DNA of 64,000 nt from Asaia sp037151935 (GCF_051628905.1 NZ_CP157575.1:2480001-2544000); one strand, 5' to 3'; positions 49,120 through 58,339 are shown, counted from the first letter of the stretch. Program-made: numbers and translations. Notes: generated by a model not told the origin, from the letters alone.

Positions 49120-49823
49120 CCGAGTCACACACGCCCTCCGCAACCGCGCCGAAAGCGCATGGTCATTTTCTCGACTCCATGCAGTTGCCATCAGGTGTGA
49201 CGCGCATTTGGCTGATCCGCCATGCCATCGTCGAGGCGACGGCACGTATGCGTGTCTATGGCGCGCTCGATGTCGATCTTTGCTCCGAGCATCTGGCCTT
49301 GCAGGTGCCGTATTACACCGCACTGGGCCACAGGCTACCGGATGAGGCGCAATGGGTGGTGTCGCCGCTCAAGCGCGCGCAGGATACCGCCCGCGCTATT
49401 TTTGCCGCTGGGTATGGCACCCGCGATCTGACGATCGAGCCGCGCTTTACCGAGCAATCCATGGGTGAGTGGCATAATTTGCCGCATGAAGAGCTGCCTT
49501 TGAAGCTGCGCCAAACCGCGCATAATTTCTGGTCGCTTTCGGCGTCAGAACAGCCGCCCGGTGGTGAGAGCATGCTCGATGTCTGCGCCCGCGTCGGCCA
49601 TGCACTCGATGAACTGGCTGATCGCAGCGAGGGACAGGACACGGTGGTGGTAAGTCATGGAGGGGCTATCCGTGCGGCAATCTCACATGCGTTGAATGTG
49701 CATCCGGACACGGCCCTGCGTTTTTCGATTCAGAACCTGTCTCTCTCGATTCTCGAACGTATAAACGGGGTCTGGCGGGTCGTGACGGTCAATGAGTTAC
49801 CTGCAAGCATCAGTCAGCTCTGA
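49116..49823 (+). CDS. Histidine phosphatase family protein
   Basis: The protein has 235 residues starting at an ATG that overlaps the PLP-enzyme stop. Features of the branch-1 phosphoglycerate mutase-like fold: catalytic His in WLIRHAIVEATAR, Arg in VVSPLKRAQDTARAI, Glu in EPRFTEQSMGEW and second His in VVVSHGGAIRAAISHAL. The RHG triad is RHA here, as in several phosphatases (SixA/CobC-like), not mutases. The first 25 residues are an extra tail. Together with the upstream gene it forms a two-gene operon of unknown role. Confidence 0.85.
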   Translation: MTESHTPSATAPKAHGHFLDSMQLPSGVTRIWLIRHAIVEATARMRVYGALDVDLCSEHLALQVPYYTALGHRLPDEAQWVVSPLKRAQDTARAIFAAGYGTRDLTIEPRFTEQSMGEWHNLPHEELPLKLRQTAHNFWSLSASEQPPGGESMLDVCARVGHALDELADRSEGQDTVVVSHGGAIRAAISHALNVHPDTALRFSIQNLSLSILERINGVWRVVTVNELPASISQL

Positions 49824-50270
49824 CACGTCATTCTGACACGCAGGCGTTACGGCGTGAGGGATAAGCTCACGCATAACGATATGCCGATCCTGTCTGATTT
49901 TTCCTGTGCATTCCGCAACAAAACCCGAATTTCCGCTCGTCATGATTCGGGCGATGAAGAGAATCGCGACGTGTAGTGGTTGTCGGCTCGTAGGAGCGCG
50001 CAATCCGGCCCGATGCGGGACTATGCTGGGCTCACGAGCGATACATACCGGTCGATGGAAGACCGAAGCAGGAGCCGCTTGAGTGGGTGGGTCTATACTG
50101 CCAGAAGCCGTAAGACCACACCGACGCTCGGCGCGTATTCTCATTCGGCGATAGACAAGGTCTTTCTCTGCTCGCGCCTTTCGCCCCCGCCAGCTAAAGA
50201 GCGGCGAGGGCGGTCTTAAGAAGGTCGTTGTGCCCGTGCTTCACGCTCCTCTAGCGGGGGAGGTGACATA

Positions 50271-50290
50271 AAATGACGAAAACGTCATTT
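50271..50290. promoter_or_regulatory. AAATGACG/CGTCATTT dyad
   Basis: Perfect 8-bp arms with an AAAA centre lie 56 bp before the LacI-type operator. It is a possible second regulator site. Confidence 0.4.
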
Positions 50291-50326
50291 CCATGAAATG
50301 TTGGATTCATTTTACGTCTGCCGACA

Positions 50327-50344
50327 CGGTTAAACGTTTAACCG
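50327..50344. promoter_or_regulatory. LacI-family operator
   Basis: The 18-bp perfect palindrome CGGTTAAACGTTTAACCG ends 15 bp before the regulator start. Central CG and dyad form are typical of LacI-family operators; autoregulation of the whole operon is expected. Confidence 0.8.
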
Positions 50345-50359
50345 TTTGAAGGGCGTCTC

Positions 50360-51388
50360 ATGTCACGCAAGGCTGCCAAGGTATCGATCCGCGATGTCGC
50401 AGAGGAAGCGCTGGTTTCTGTGGCGACCGTTTCCAACGTCGTACGCAACCGCAAAAACGTGTCGGATGCCGTACGTGCGCGTGTCGAAGAGGCCATCAGC
50501 AGGTTGAATTACCTGCCGGACAGGGCCGCCATGCAGCTGCGCGAGGGGCGCAATCGTATTATCGGCGTGCTGGTGCCAAGTCTCGATAATCCGTTTTTTA
50601 CGGCCATTATCGCCTGTCTCGAAGAATGCGCCCGCAAGGAGGGTTACGATATTATCGTGGCCAGTGCAGGAGAGGAATCCGGGCTTGCTTCGTCACGGCT
50701 CAAAGCGCTTTTGTCGTGGCGCCCCGCGGGAATGATCATTTTACCCAATGACGATCTCTTTGCTGACGCGCCTATTATCGACGCCAGCGGTGTTCCCTAT
50801 GTCGTGCTCGACCGGCTGCCGCATTCCAGCACTGCCGATACGGTCGCGGTAGAAAACGAACAGGCGGCAACGGAAGCAGCGGCCTATCTCGCAGGGCTGG
50901 GTCACAGGCGTATTCTGATTGTCGCCACCACGCTGTCACTCGCCAATATCCGCGAACGCTGCGCCGGTATCATCGCGTTCTGCGCAAAGGCCGGTCTGCC
51001 CGCTCCTACGGTTCTGGAAGTCGGCCACCATGCGGAAGAAGGGCCAGAAGCGCTGACGGCCATGCTCAAGGGCAGTCAGGCCCCGACTGCCGTGATCGCT
51101 CTTACCAATTCCATCACTCTGGGCGCACTGCGTTGCCTGCACCAGAGCGGATGTGCCGTACCCGGCGATGTGTCGCTTGTCGGATACGACGATTATGCGT
51201 GGATGCGCGCCACGCTGCCCCCCATCACGGCCATTCGCCAGCCGGTGGAAGAGATGGGGGCACAGGCCTGGTCGCGCCTCATGCATCGCATAGCGGGCGA
51301 AAGCACCGCCCCCATGCAGGTCAGATTGCCCTGCACGCTCGCGGTGCGCGGTTCGACCGCCCCTCCCCAAACAGGAAAAATGTCATGA
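50360..51388 (+). CDS. LacI-family transcriptional regulator
   Basis: This 342-residue protein has an N-terminal HTH and hinge helix (VSIRDVAEEALVSVATVSNV, then RLNYLPDRAAMQLREGR). The periplasmic-binding-like sugar domain follows (IIGVLVPSLDNPFFTAIIAC; YVVLDRLPHSS; ALRCLHQSGCAVPGDVSLVG with YDDYAW; AIRQPVEEMG). It binds the palindrome just upstream and should respond to the sugar taken up by the operon. Its stop overlaps the epimerase start (ATGA). Confidence 0.95.
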   Translation: MSRKAAKVSIRDVAEEALVSVATVSNVVRNRKNVSDAVRARVEEAISRLNYLPDRAAMQLREGRNRIIGVLVPSLDNPFFTAIIACLEECARKEGYDIIVASAGEESGLASSRLKALLSWRPAGMIILPNDDLFADAPIIDASGVPYVVLDRLPHSSTADTVAVENEQAATEAAAYLAGLGHRRILIVATTLSLANIRERCAGIIAFCAKAGLPAPTVLEVGHHAEEGPEALTAMLKGSQAPTAVIALTNSITLGALRCLHQSGCAVPGDVSLVGYDDYAWMRATLPPITAIRQPVEEMGAQAWSRLMHRIAGESTAPMQVRLPCTLAVRGSTAPPQTGKMS

Positions 51389-52266
51389 ACAAGCTTGGAT
51401 TGCATGCTTTTGTCTGGACCGCTGGCTGGACGCCTGAAGACGCCGCCATGGCCATACGCTCGACCGCCGAACTTGGCTACGACCTGATTGAAGCCTCGAC
51501 CATGGACCTCAAGGCTTTCGATGTGCCCGCCACGCTGCGCGAACTCGAGCGCAACAAGCTCGGCATTACCATGTCTTTCGGTCTGACCTCGGATATGGAT
51601 ATTTCATCGGGCGATGCCGAGCGCACGAAACGAGGCGAGGCGCATTTGCTCGACGCTATTTCCCTCGCACGCGATGTAGGCGCTACCCATGTCTGCGGTA
51701 TTCTTTATTCGGCGTTTCAGAAATACGCGACGCCGGTGACGGCAGACGGTATCCGCGGCTCCATCGAGGTGGTGCGTCGTGTCGCCGAGAAGGCGCAGGC
51801 GAGTGGCATTACGCTGGGTATGGAAGTGGTCAATCGTTATGAGTCCAACGTGCTCAACACGGCGCGTCAGGCGATTGCCTATGTGAAAAAAGTCGAGATG
51901 CCCAATGTGAAGCTGCATCTCGATTGCTATCACATGAATATTGAGGAAGCCGATTCAGCCGAGGCCATTCGCGAGGCGGGCGATCTGCTGGGATATTTTC
52001 ACACAGGCGATTCCCACCGTGGCTATCTGGGCTCTGGCTCAGTCGATTTTCCGAGTATTTTCCGCGCGCTGGAAAACATCAATTATCAGGGGCCGATCAC
52101 GTTCGAGTCCTTCTCTTCCGCCGTGGTCGGTCAGCCGCTCGAGGGCATTTTGGGTATCTGGCGTAATCTCTGGGAAGACAGCCGCGATCTGGCCGCCCAT
52201 GCCAAGGCCTTCACCGATGTGCAGATGAAATCCGCACGCGAGGCGCTTGGCCGCCAGCGTCGCTGA
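51385..52266 (+). CDS. Sugar epimerase/isomerase (D-tagatose 3-epimerase-like TIM barrel)
   Basis: This 293-residue AP-endonuclease-2-type barrel begins MNKLGLHAFVWTAGWTPEDA. Metal and catalytic residues appear in LGMEVVNRYESNVLNTARQA (Glu), VKLHLDCYHMNIEEAD (Asp and His), YFHTGDSHRGYLGSG (His/Arg) and TFESFSS (second Glu), all in the expected order for ketose 3-epimerases. It would interconvert C3 epimers of a free or phosphorylated ketose. Its place between the regulator and the sugar ABC genes says the sugar is the imported one; which one is not readable. Confidence 0.85.
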   Translation: MNKLGLHAFVWTAGWTPEDAAMAIRSTAELGYDLIEASTMDLKAFDVPATLRELERNKLGITMSFGLTSDMDISSGDAERTKRGEAHLLDAISLARDVGATHVCGILYSAFQKYATPVTADGIRGSIEVVRRVAEKAQASGITLGMEVVNRYESNVLNTARQAIAYVKKVEMPNVKLHLDCYHMNIEEADSAEAIREAGDLLGYFHTGDSHRGYLGSGSVDFPSIFRALENINYQGPITFESFSSAVVGQPLEGILGIWRNLWEDSRDLAAHAKAFTDVQMKSAREALGRQRR

Positions 52267-52350
52267 TCGTCCTCCTTTTTTCTCTTGCCTCACCCAAGGT
52301 CACGAGCGCGTCCGCGCGGCGCCTCGTGGCGACCCGAAAAGGTTGAGACC

Positions 52351-53367
52351 ATGATCCTATCCCGTCGCGGCTTCATGGGCGCCGCCGCAAGCCTTACAGC
52401 CCTTTCCCCCTTCGTTTCGGCCCGTCTCTCATCGGCTCTCGCCGATGGCGCGCCGAAGAAAATCGCCATCGTCGCCAAGATTGGCGGCATACCCTGGTTC
52501 AACGCCATGGAGCGCGGGATACAGAGCGCGGGCAAAGAGGCGGGATGCACCGCCTGGATGATCGGCCCGACACAGGCCGATGCGGCCCAGCAGGTCAGTG
52601 CGATCGAGGATCTGATCGCTCGAAAAGTCGATGTCATCGGCGTGGTGCCCAATGACGCAAGTTCGCTGGTGCCGGTGCTTCAACGTGCCCGTGCCGCCGG
52701 TATACATGTGATCAGTCATGAAAGCCCCGGCCAGCAGGGCGCGGAATGGGATCTCGAATTTACTACCCCCGCCGCTGATGGCGAACGCCATATGGAGGCG
52801 CTGGCGAAGGCCACGGGTGGCAAGGGCGGTTACATCATCATCGTCGGCTCGTTGACTGTGCCGCAGCATAAAATGCGCGCCGATGCGGCGATTGCGCTGC
52901 AAAAAGCGAAATATCCCGAGATGCACCTCATCGGCGATCGCTTCGGCTGTGGCGAGAGCGTGGATGACAGCTATCGCACCGTGATGGACCAGCTGCGCGC
53001 TCATCCCGACCTCACCGGGGTGCTCGCCTTCGGGTCGCAGGGGCCGATCGGCGCGGCGCGTGCTGTCGATGCGCGCGGCAAGATAAAGACCGTTTCGGTG
53101 GTTGGACCCTTTTCACCGGGGCAGGGGGCGAAATATGTGCGCTCCGGGGCCATTCGTTGCGGCTATATCTGGAACCCGATGCTGGCAGGGCAGACCCTCG
53201 TGCGCCTGGGCGTCATGCTGGCCAACGACAAGCCGATTACCAATGGCATGGACATGGAAGATATCGGCGCATTGCAGGTCGACCCCGCACAGCGCAGCAT
53301 TCTGGCGCCGAAAATGCAGATCATCGATCGAACGACCATTGCCGAGCTGGTGGCGCTCGGGCTGTGA
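52351..53367 (+). CDS. Tat-exported periplasmic sugar-binding protein
   Basis: The protein has 338 residues from ATG 52351. The N terminus carries a twin-arginine motif SRRGFMGAA followed by a hydrophobic segment, so it is probably folded before export. The mature part is a type I binding protein: KIAIVAKIGGIPWFNAMERG, DAAQQVSAIEDLIARKVDVIGVVP, GIHVISHESP and ADAAIALQKAKYPEMHLIGD. These match rhamnose/ribose/autoinducer-type ligands. It feeds the ATPase and two permeases encoded next. Confidence 0.9.
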   Translation: MILSRRGFMGAAASLTALSPFVSARLSSALADGAPKKIAIVAKIGGIPWFNAMERGIQSAGKEAGCTAWMIGPTQADAAQQVSAIEDLIARKVDVIGVVPNDASSLVPVLQRARAAGIHVISHESPGQQGAEWDLEFTTPAADGERHMEALAKATGGKGGYIIIVGSLTVPQHKMRADAAIALQKAKYPEMHLIGDRFGCGESVDDSYRTVMDQLRAHPDLTGVLAFGSQGPIGAARAVDARGKIKTVSVVGPFSPGQGAKYVRSGAIRCGYIWNPMLAGQTLVRLGVMLANDKPITNGMDMEDIGALQVDPAQRSILAPKMQIIDRTTIAELVALGL

Positions 53368-54851
53368 CAGCGCCCGTCTTTCTGGAATTACGGAATGTCT
53401 TCAAGACATTTGGCGAGTTCCAGGCTCTGCGTGGCATCGACTGGGATGTGCGTCGGGGCGAGATCCATTGTCTCGTGGGCGAGAACGGATGCGGCAAATC
53501 GACGCTCATCAAGGCTGTTTCCGGTGTTCATGCGCCAGATGCGGGCGGTGAGATACGCATAGACGGTCAGGAAATGCTGTCTTTCGACCCGATGCAGGCG
53601 CGGGGCTTAGGCATCCAGGTCGTGTTTCAGGATCTGGCGCTTTTTCCCAATCTGAGCGTTGCCGAGAATATCGCCTTCGATGCCAATTTCGGACGCGGGT
53701 TCAGCCCGAAAGCCGCGATAAGGCGCAAGGCGCGCGAGACCCTCGACCGGCTCGGCCATGATCTGCCGCTCGATCTGCCGGTCGATGCGCTTTCGATCGC
53801 CGAACGTCAGATCGTGGCCATCGCCCGCGGTCTCGCCGGGGCGGCCCGACTTATTTTCATGGATGAGCCCACAGCCTCACTGACACGTGCCGAAGTGCGT
53901 CGTCTGCTCGAACTGGTGCGCAAGCTCTCGGCAGAGGGCATCGCCGTGGTTTTCGTCTCGCATCGCCTCGATGAGGTTTCGGCCATCGCCGAGCGTATCA
54001 CGGTGATGCGCGATGGCCGCATGGTCGGCACCTATCCGGCTGCTGCGCTCGATCAGCGGACACTAATCCACCTTATGACCGGTATCGAAATCGCCTCGCA
54101 TCATGTCGCGCGTGACTGCGCGTCGCGTGATGTCGTGCTTGAGGCGCGTTATCTGAGCCGTCGTGGCGAGTATGATGACGTGTCGCTTGCCCTGCATGAA
54201 GGCGAGGTGCTCGGCCTGACAGGCCTGCTCGGCGCAGGCCGCACCGAACTCGCCCTTTCGCTTTTCGGCATGACGAAGCCTGATTCCGGCGCGCTGATCG
54301 TCCATGGGCAGGAGCGGCGCTTTCGCACCAATCAGGACGCTCTGGCGGCGGGCATAGCCTATGTCTCGGAAGATCGACTGAATCTCGGGATTAATGCCGA
54401 GCAATCCATCGTCGATAATCTGGATATTGCGGTGCTGCCCGGCCTTGCGAACCGCTTCGGGCTGATTTCGGATGAATCACGCACGCAACTCGCTAAAAAC
54501 TGGGTAGCACGTCTGAACATCAAGCTCAGCTCGGTGGAAGACGCCATCAATACGCTATCGGGAGGCAATCAGCAGCGTGTCATTCTGGCGCGCTGGCTTG
54601 CGTCTCACCCGAAAATCCTGATTCTCGACAGCCCGACCGTGGGCGTCGATATCAAGAATAAAGAGGGGATTTACGCTCTGATACGCGAACTGAGCGATCA
54701 GGGCGTGGGCATTCTTGTCATCTCCGATGAGATGATCGAGCTTTTCGCAACCTGCGATCGCATCCTGCATATGCGCAACGGGCGCATTGCTGGCGAATAC
54801 AACCCGGCTATCATGACCGAACAGGCTCTGGAGGAGCGGATCTATGCCTGA
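53364..54851 (+). CDS. Sugar ABC transporter ATP-binding protein, two-domain (RbsA/MglA type)
   Basis: The protein has 495 residues from GTG 53364, overlapping the binding-protein stop. Domain 1 has Walker A GENGCGKST, a signature-like ALSIAERQIVAIARGLA and Walker B IFMDEPTASLT. Domain 2 has the degenerate P-loop GLLGAGRTELALSLFG, signature TLSGGNQQRVILARWLA and ILDSPTVGVDIK. In the last, Glu of Walker B is replaced by Ser (DSPT), as is usual in the second domain of some sugar ATPases (often DEPT). It powers the two permeases. It overlaps the first permease by 8 nt. Confidence 0.94.
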   Translation: MTAPVFLELRNVFKTFGEFQALRGIDWDVRRGEIHCLVGENGCGKSTLIKAVSGVHAPDAGGEIRIDGQEMLSFDPMQARGLGIQVVFQDLALFPNLSVAENIAFDANFGRGFSPKAAIRRKARETLDRLGHDLPLDLPVDALSIAERQIVAIARGLAGAARLIFMDEPTASLTRAEVRRLLELVRKLSAEGIAVVFVSHRLDEVSAIAERITVMRDGRMVGTYPAAALDQRTLIHLMTGIEIASHHVARDCASRDVVLEARYLSRRGEYDDVSLALHEGEVLGLTGLLGAGRTELALSLFGMTKPDSGALIVHGQERRFRTNQDALAAGIAYVSEDRLNLGINAEQSIVDNLDIAVLPGLANRFGLISDESRTQLAKNWVARLNIKLSSVEDAINTLSGGNQQRVILARWLASHPKILILDSPTVGVDIKNKEGIYALIRELSDQGVGILVISDEMIELFATCDRILHMRNGRIAGEYNPAIMTEQALEERIYA

Positions 54852-55848
54852 TCTCTCATCCCTGCGAAATCGGCCGGAATTCTGGCTGGCCGCTGTCATC
54901 GCGGTTTTCGTCCTCGCACTTTCTCTCGCAACTCCTAATTTTCTCAGTGTCTCCAATTTCGTCGATCTCACCGAAAGCTATGCGGTCCAGGCGATCATGG
55001 CGACCGGGCTTTTCGTCGTGCTGATCGCAGGCGGGATCGATATCTCCTTCGCAGCCACAGCATCGGTGGCGCAATATGTGGCAGCATTACTGGCCACACG
55101 TTTCGGTTTGTCGCCAGTACTCGTCATTCCGGCGGGGCTTGTTGTCGGCACGCTGCTCGGTTTTATCAATGCGACGCTGATTCATTATGCGCGGGTGAAT
55201 TCAATCATCATCACCATCGCCACCATGAACGTGTATTTCGCTCTGCTGATGTACGCGACGGGCGGACACTCGATTTATAATCTGCCCGAATGGTGGAGCG
55301 AGCGGATCACCTTTCTGCAATTCGAGACAGCGGGCGGCGATCTGGTGCGCATTACCCTGCCTATTGTGGTCATGGTTGCCTCGCTCGGTCTGTGCTGGGT
55401 GCTCCTCAATCGTTCGAAAACAGGAAGACAGCTCTACGCCATGGGCGGCAATGCCGAAGCCGCGCGCCGCATCGGGCTGAATATCTCGCGGCTACAGTTT
55501 TTCGCGTATGGTTTTGCCGGTTTCATGGCGGCGCTGGCGGGACTCGTTCAGGCCAATCGCGTGGGTGAGGCTGTGCCTAACGCGCTTTATGGCACCGAGC
55601 TTTCCGTACTCTCGGCGGCTGTGCTCGGTGGCGCCTCGCTTCTGGGCGGCGTCGGTACGATTGGCGGCATCACGCTGGGCATTCTCATGCTGGCGATTAT
55701 CCAGAACGGGCTCAATCTGCTCGATATCTCGCCCTATTGTTTCGAGATCATCACCGGCGCGATCATCCTCGCCTCGACCACCCTCACGGCACTTTCAGTG
55801 CGCAGCCGCACGCGCTCGCGTCTTGTGGAGGAGGCCCCCAATGTTTGA
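54844..55848 (+). CDS. Sugar ABC transporter permease 1
   Basis: This 334-residue protein has about ten membrane segments in the RbsC-like pattern: TGLFVVLIAGGIDISFAATA, NATLIHYARVNSIIITIATM, MGGNAEAARRIGLNISRLQF and AAVLGGASLLGGVGTIGGIT. It pairs with the second permease, which differs in sequence, so the channel is a heterodimer as in the autoinducer-2, rhamnose and xylose-related systems. Confidence 0.92.
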   Translation: MPDLSSLRNRPEFWLAAVIAVFVLALSLATPNFLSVSNFVDLTESYAVQAIMATGLFVVLIAGGIDISFAATASVAQYVAALLATRFGLSPVLVIPAGLVVGTLLGFINATLIHYARVNSIIITIATMNVYFALLMYATGGHSIYNLPEWWSERITFLQFETAGGDLVRITLPIVVMVASLGLCWVLLNRSKTGRQLYAMGGNAEAARRIGLNISRLQFFAYGFAGFMAALAGLVQANRVGEAVPNALYGTELSVLSAAVLGGASLLGGVGTIGGITLGILMLAIIQNGLNLLDISPYCFEIITGAIILASTTLTALSVRSRTRSRLVEEAPNV

Positions 55849-56860
55849 AAATCTGACGGGACAGAATTTTTCCATGACCGAGCTGACTGGGCCATTGCGA
55901 CGGGTGTTTCCTGCGCGTGTTTCGGGTCAGGCTCTGGCGGCTCTCGCATTGGCCGTTGGTTTCAGCCTTGTCGTGCCAGGGTTCTTCAGCCTCGGCTCGA
56001 TGCGCTCGATGATGTTCCAGTTGCCGCAGCTCGGTCTGCTGGCGCTGGCCATGGCTATTCCGATGATGTCGGGAGGGCTGAACCTTGCCATTATTGCCAT
56101 AGCCAATGCCTGTGGCCTCGCCATGGTGACGGTGCTGGCGCATCTGCCTCTGGCAGGACATGGCACGGGATATGTCGCCTTGTGCATCATCCTGGCGCTG
56201 ATGGCCGGTATGGTGGTCGGTACGGCGCTCGGTGGGCTGACAGGCTGGTTGATCGTACGTACGAAAGTACATCCTATCCTGGTCACGCTGGGCGTCATGT
56301 CGATTGTCGAGGGCACGAGCGTCTGGCTGACGCGTGGTGAGGTGGTCTCTGGTCTGCCCGCGCTCTATGGCCAGATCGGCAACGCATCGCTGCTACAGAT
56401 ACCGCTGGCCTTTCTGGCTTTTCTCGCCATAGCGGCCATTGTGCATGTCGTGTTGCAGCATACGGCTTTTGGTATTTCGATCTGCATGATCGGTTCTAAC
56501 GCGCTCGCCACCCGCTACTCGGCGGTCAATGTCGATCGGGTAACGATCAGGATTTATGCGCTTTCTGGCTTTCTCTGCTTCTGTGCTGCCTGTCTGATGC
56601 TGGCACGGTATAATTCAGCCAGTGCGGCCTATGCCAAATCCTATCTGTTGGTGACGGTTCTGGCGGCGGTTCTGGGGGGAGTGGACCCGAATGGCGGGTT
56701 TGGGCGCGTGACCGGGCTGGTTCTGGCCATGATCATGCTGCAACTCATCGCGACAGGCTTTAATCTGCTGGGTTTCAGCGATTACCTGACGCTTGCCATC
56801 TGGGGGCTCGTCCTAATCGGTGTAGCCTGCGCCCAGTCCCTGATGAAAAAAAGGCGCTAG
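55841..56860 (+). CDS. Sugar ABC transporter permease 2
   Basis: The protein has 339 residues from ATG 55841, overlapping the first permease by 8 nt. The RbsC-like marks are MAIPMMSGGLNLAIIAIANA, VRTKVHPILVTLGVMSIVEG, IGSNALATRYSAVNVDRVTI and AAVLGGVDPNGGFGRVTGLV. It has an N-terminal cytoplasmic extension of about 30 residues. It is the last gene of the LacI operon; the palindromic element D follows its stop. Confidence 0.92.
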   Translation: MFENLTGQNFSMTELTGPLRRVFPARVSGQALAALALAVGFSLVVPGFFSLGSMRSMMFQLPQLGLLALAMAIPMMSGGLNLAIIAIANACGLAMVTVLAHLPLAGHGTGYVALCIILALMAGMVVGTALGGLTGWLIVRTKVHPILVTLGVMSIVEGTSVWLTRGEVVSGLPALYGQIGNASLLQIPLAFLAFLAIAAIVHVVLQHTAFGISICMIGSNALATRYSAVNVDRVTIRIYALSGFLCFCAACLMLARYNSASAAYAKSYLLVTVLAAVLGGVDPNGGFGRVTGLVLAMIMLQLIATGFNLLGFSDYLTLAIWGLVLIGVACAQSLMKKRR

Positions 56861-56870
56861 AAACAGGCTT

Positions 56871-56913
56871 CCAAAGGACAAGGCCTTTGGCGGGGTGTGG
56901 GGCAGAGCCCCAC
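56871..56913. repeat. Palindromic intergenic element, copy D
   Basis: CCAAAGG...CCTTTGG (56871-56890) and GTGGGGCAGAGCCCCAC (56897-56913) form the reverse complement of the first half of copy B. It lies between convergent permease and amidohydrolase genes. Confidence 0.75.
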
Positions 56914-56926
56914 CTCCCTTCAGATC

Positions 56927-58339
56927 TCACTCACTATCCGCAGAGGGCACCACATCCGCCGGGATGAGCGTCACATAAGGCTGAACGGCCAGACGCTCTG
57001 CATGGTCCTTTTTCGCTGCCTCGAGCAGATCGGAGTTCGTAAAAAGATCGAGCCCGGTCATGGCCATGATCTTGGCCACATGCACCATACCTTTATGGGC
57101 GACCGAAGACTGGCCTTGCGCCGTCATCTGCCAGGAATGAAGCTGCGTGCCGATGGCACAGGTTGCGCCCAGCGCCTGTACGGTGGGAACGGTCCAGCTC
57201 ACATCGCCCACATCGGTCGAGCCTAGCGAGGAGCGGTTTCCGCCCGCCGGCAGTACGAAATTGGCCAAAGGCTGATCGAGATCCGGCTTGGCCCCAGCGT
57301 GGCGGAAGGCGGCGACGATGTCGCTTTTCGGGAAAGTCGCCTGCATCTTGCGGGCAAAATCGCGGTCGTCCTCATCGAAAGGCGGTGGCCCCAGACGTTC
57401 GATATGGCCCTGCATGGCAGCTTCGAGCGGCGGGCAAGGCAGGATATTGGCCATGGCGCTGATCACGCGCTCCTGCACCTGCGTTTCTGTCATCAGGGCA
57501 GCACCCTGAGCAATTTTGCGCACGCGCTCGGTCAACGGCACCAGATCTGCCAGATCGAGTGTTCGCACGACATAGCGTATGGTCGTCTTGGCCTGCACGA
57601 CATTGGGGGCAGTGCCACCGGCATCGAGATAGGCGTAGTGGATGCGCGAACTGGGCAGCATATGCTCGCGCAGGTAATTCACCCCTACATTCATCAGCTC
57701 TGCGGCATCGAGCGCCGATCGTCCGAGGAAAGGTGCGGCTGCCGCATGGGCTGCCTTGCCCGTGAAAGTAAAATCAAGCCGGATATTGGCAAGCGACGAT
57801 GGGGGAAACACACCGGTGAAAAACAGAGGATGCCAGGAAATGGCGGCGTCGACATCGTCGAACACGCCGTCGCGCACCATGAAGGCCTTGCCTGCGCCGC
57901 CTTCTTCGGCGGGGCAGCCATAATAGCGCACGCGTCCGGGCAGATCGTGTGCGGCAAGGAAGTTCTTGAGCGCGGTAGCGGCCAGAAGCGCCGCAGAGCC
58001 CAGAAGATTATGGCCGCAGGCATGGCCGTTGCCATCGCCCGGTAGCGGCGTATGCTCCATCACTCCTGCCGCATTGGTCAGATCGGGCAGAGCGTCATAC
58101 TCGCCAAGAAAGGCGATAACAGGGCCGCCTTCTCCAGCTTCACCCATGACGGCGGTTGGAATGCCAGCGACATCGCGTGTGATGCGAAAGCCTTCCTCGC
58201 CCAGTTTTTCGGTATGGAGCGCGCAGGAACGGACTTCCTCGAAATTTGTTTCCGGCACTTCCCAGACGGCATCGCTGAGCGCGATCAGGCTCTGGGCGCG
58301 GTCATCGACAAAGGAGAGAATGGCGTCGGTATTTTTCAT
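56927..58339 (-). CDS. M20-family amidohydrolase (AbgB-like)
   Basis: This 470-residue metallohydrolase has GDGNGHACGHNLLGSAALLA (zinc His/Asp region), YGCPAEEGGAGKAFMVRDG (catalytic Glu pair), AISWHPLFFTGVFPPSS and DFTFTGKAAHAAAAPFLGRS (dimerisation domain). The nearest familiar protein is E. coli AbgB, which with AbgA splits p-aminobenzoyl-glutamate; no AbgA gene is next to it. The gene lies 28 bp after the MFS gene in a TonB receptor-MFS-hydrolase operon, so an imported amide or acyl-amino acid is the likely substrate. Confidence 0.88.
   Translation of the reverse strand: MKNTDAILSFVDDRAQSLIALSDAVWEVPETNFEEVRSCALHTEKLGEEGFRITRDVAGIPTAVMGEAGEGGPVIAFLGEYDALPDLTNAAGVMEHTPLPGDGNGHACGHNLLGSAALLAATALKNFLAAHDLPGRVRYYGCPAEEGGAGKAFMVRDGVFDDVDAAISWHPLFFTGVFPPSSLANIRLDFTFTGKAAHAAAAPFLGRSALDAAELMNVGVNYLREHMLPSSRIHYAYLDAGGTAPNVVQAKTTIRYVVRTLDLADLVPLTERVRKIAQGAALMTETQVQERVISAMANILPCPPLEAAMQGHIERLGPPPFDEDDRDFARKMQATFPKSDIVAAFRHAGAKPDLDQPLANFVLPAGGNRSSLGSTDVGDVSWTVPTVQALGATCAIGTQLHSWQMTAQGQSSVAHKGMVHVAKIMAMTGLDLFTNSDLLEAAKKDHAERLAVQPYVTLIPADVVPSADSE

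Larger units (their letters stand above)
49824..50359. other. Intergenic region before the LacI operon
   Basis: No protein gene is supported. The first 400 bp show nothing recognisable; the last 90 bp hold two dyads and the operon promoter region. Confidence 0.5.
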
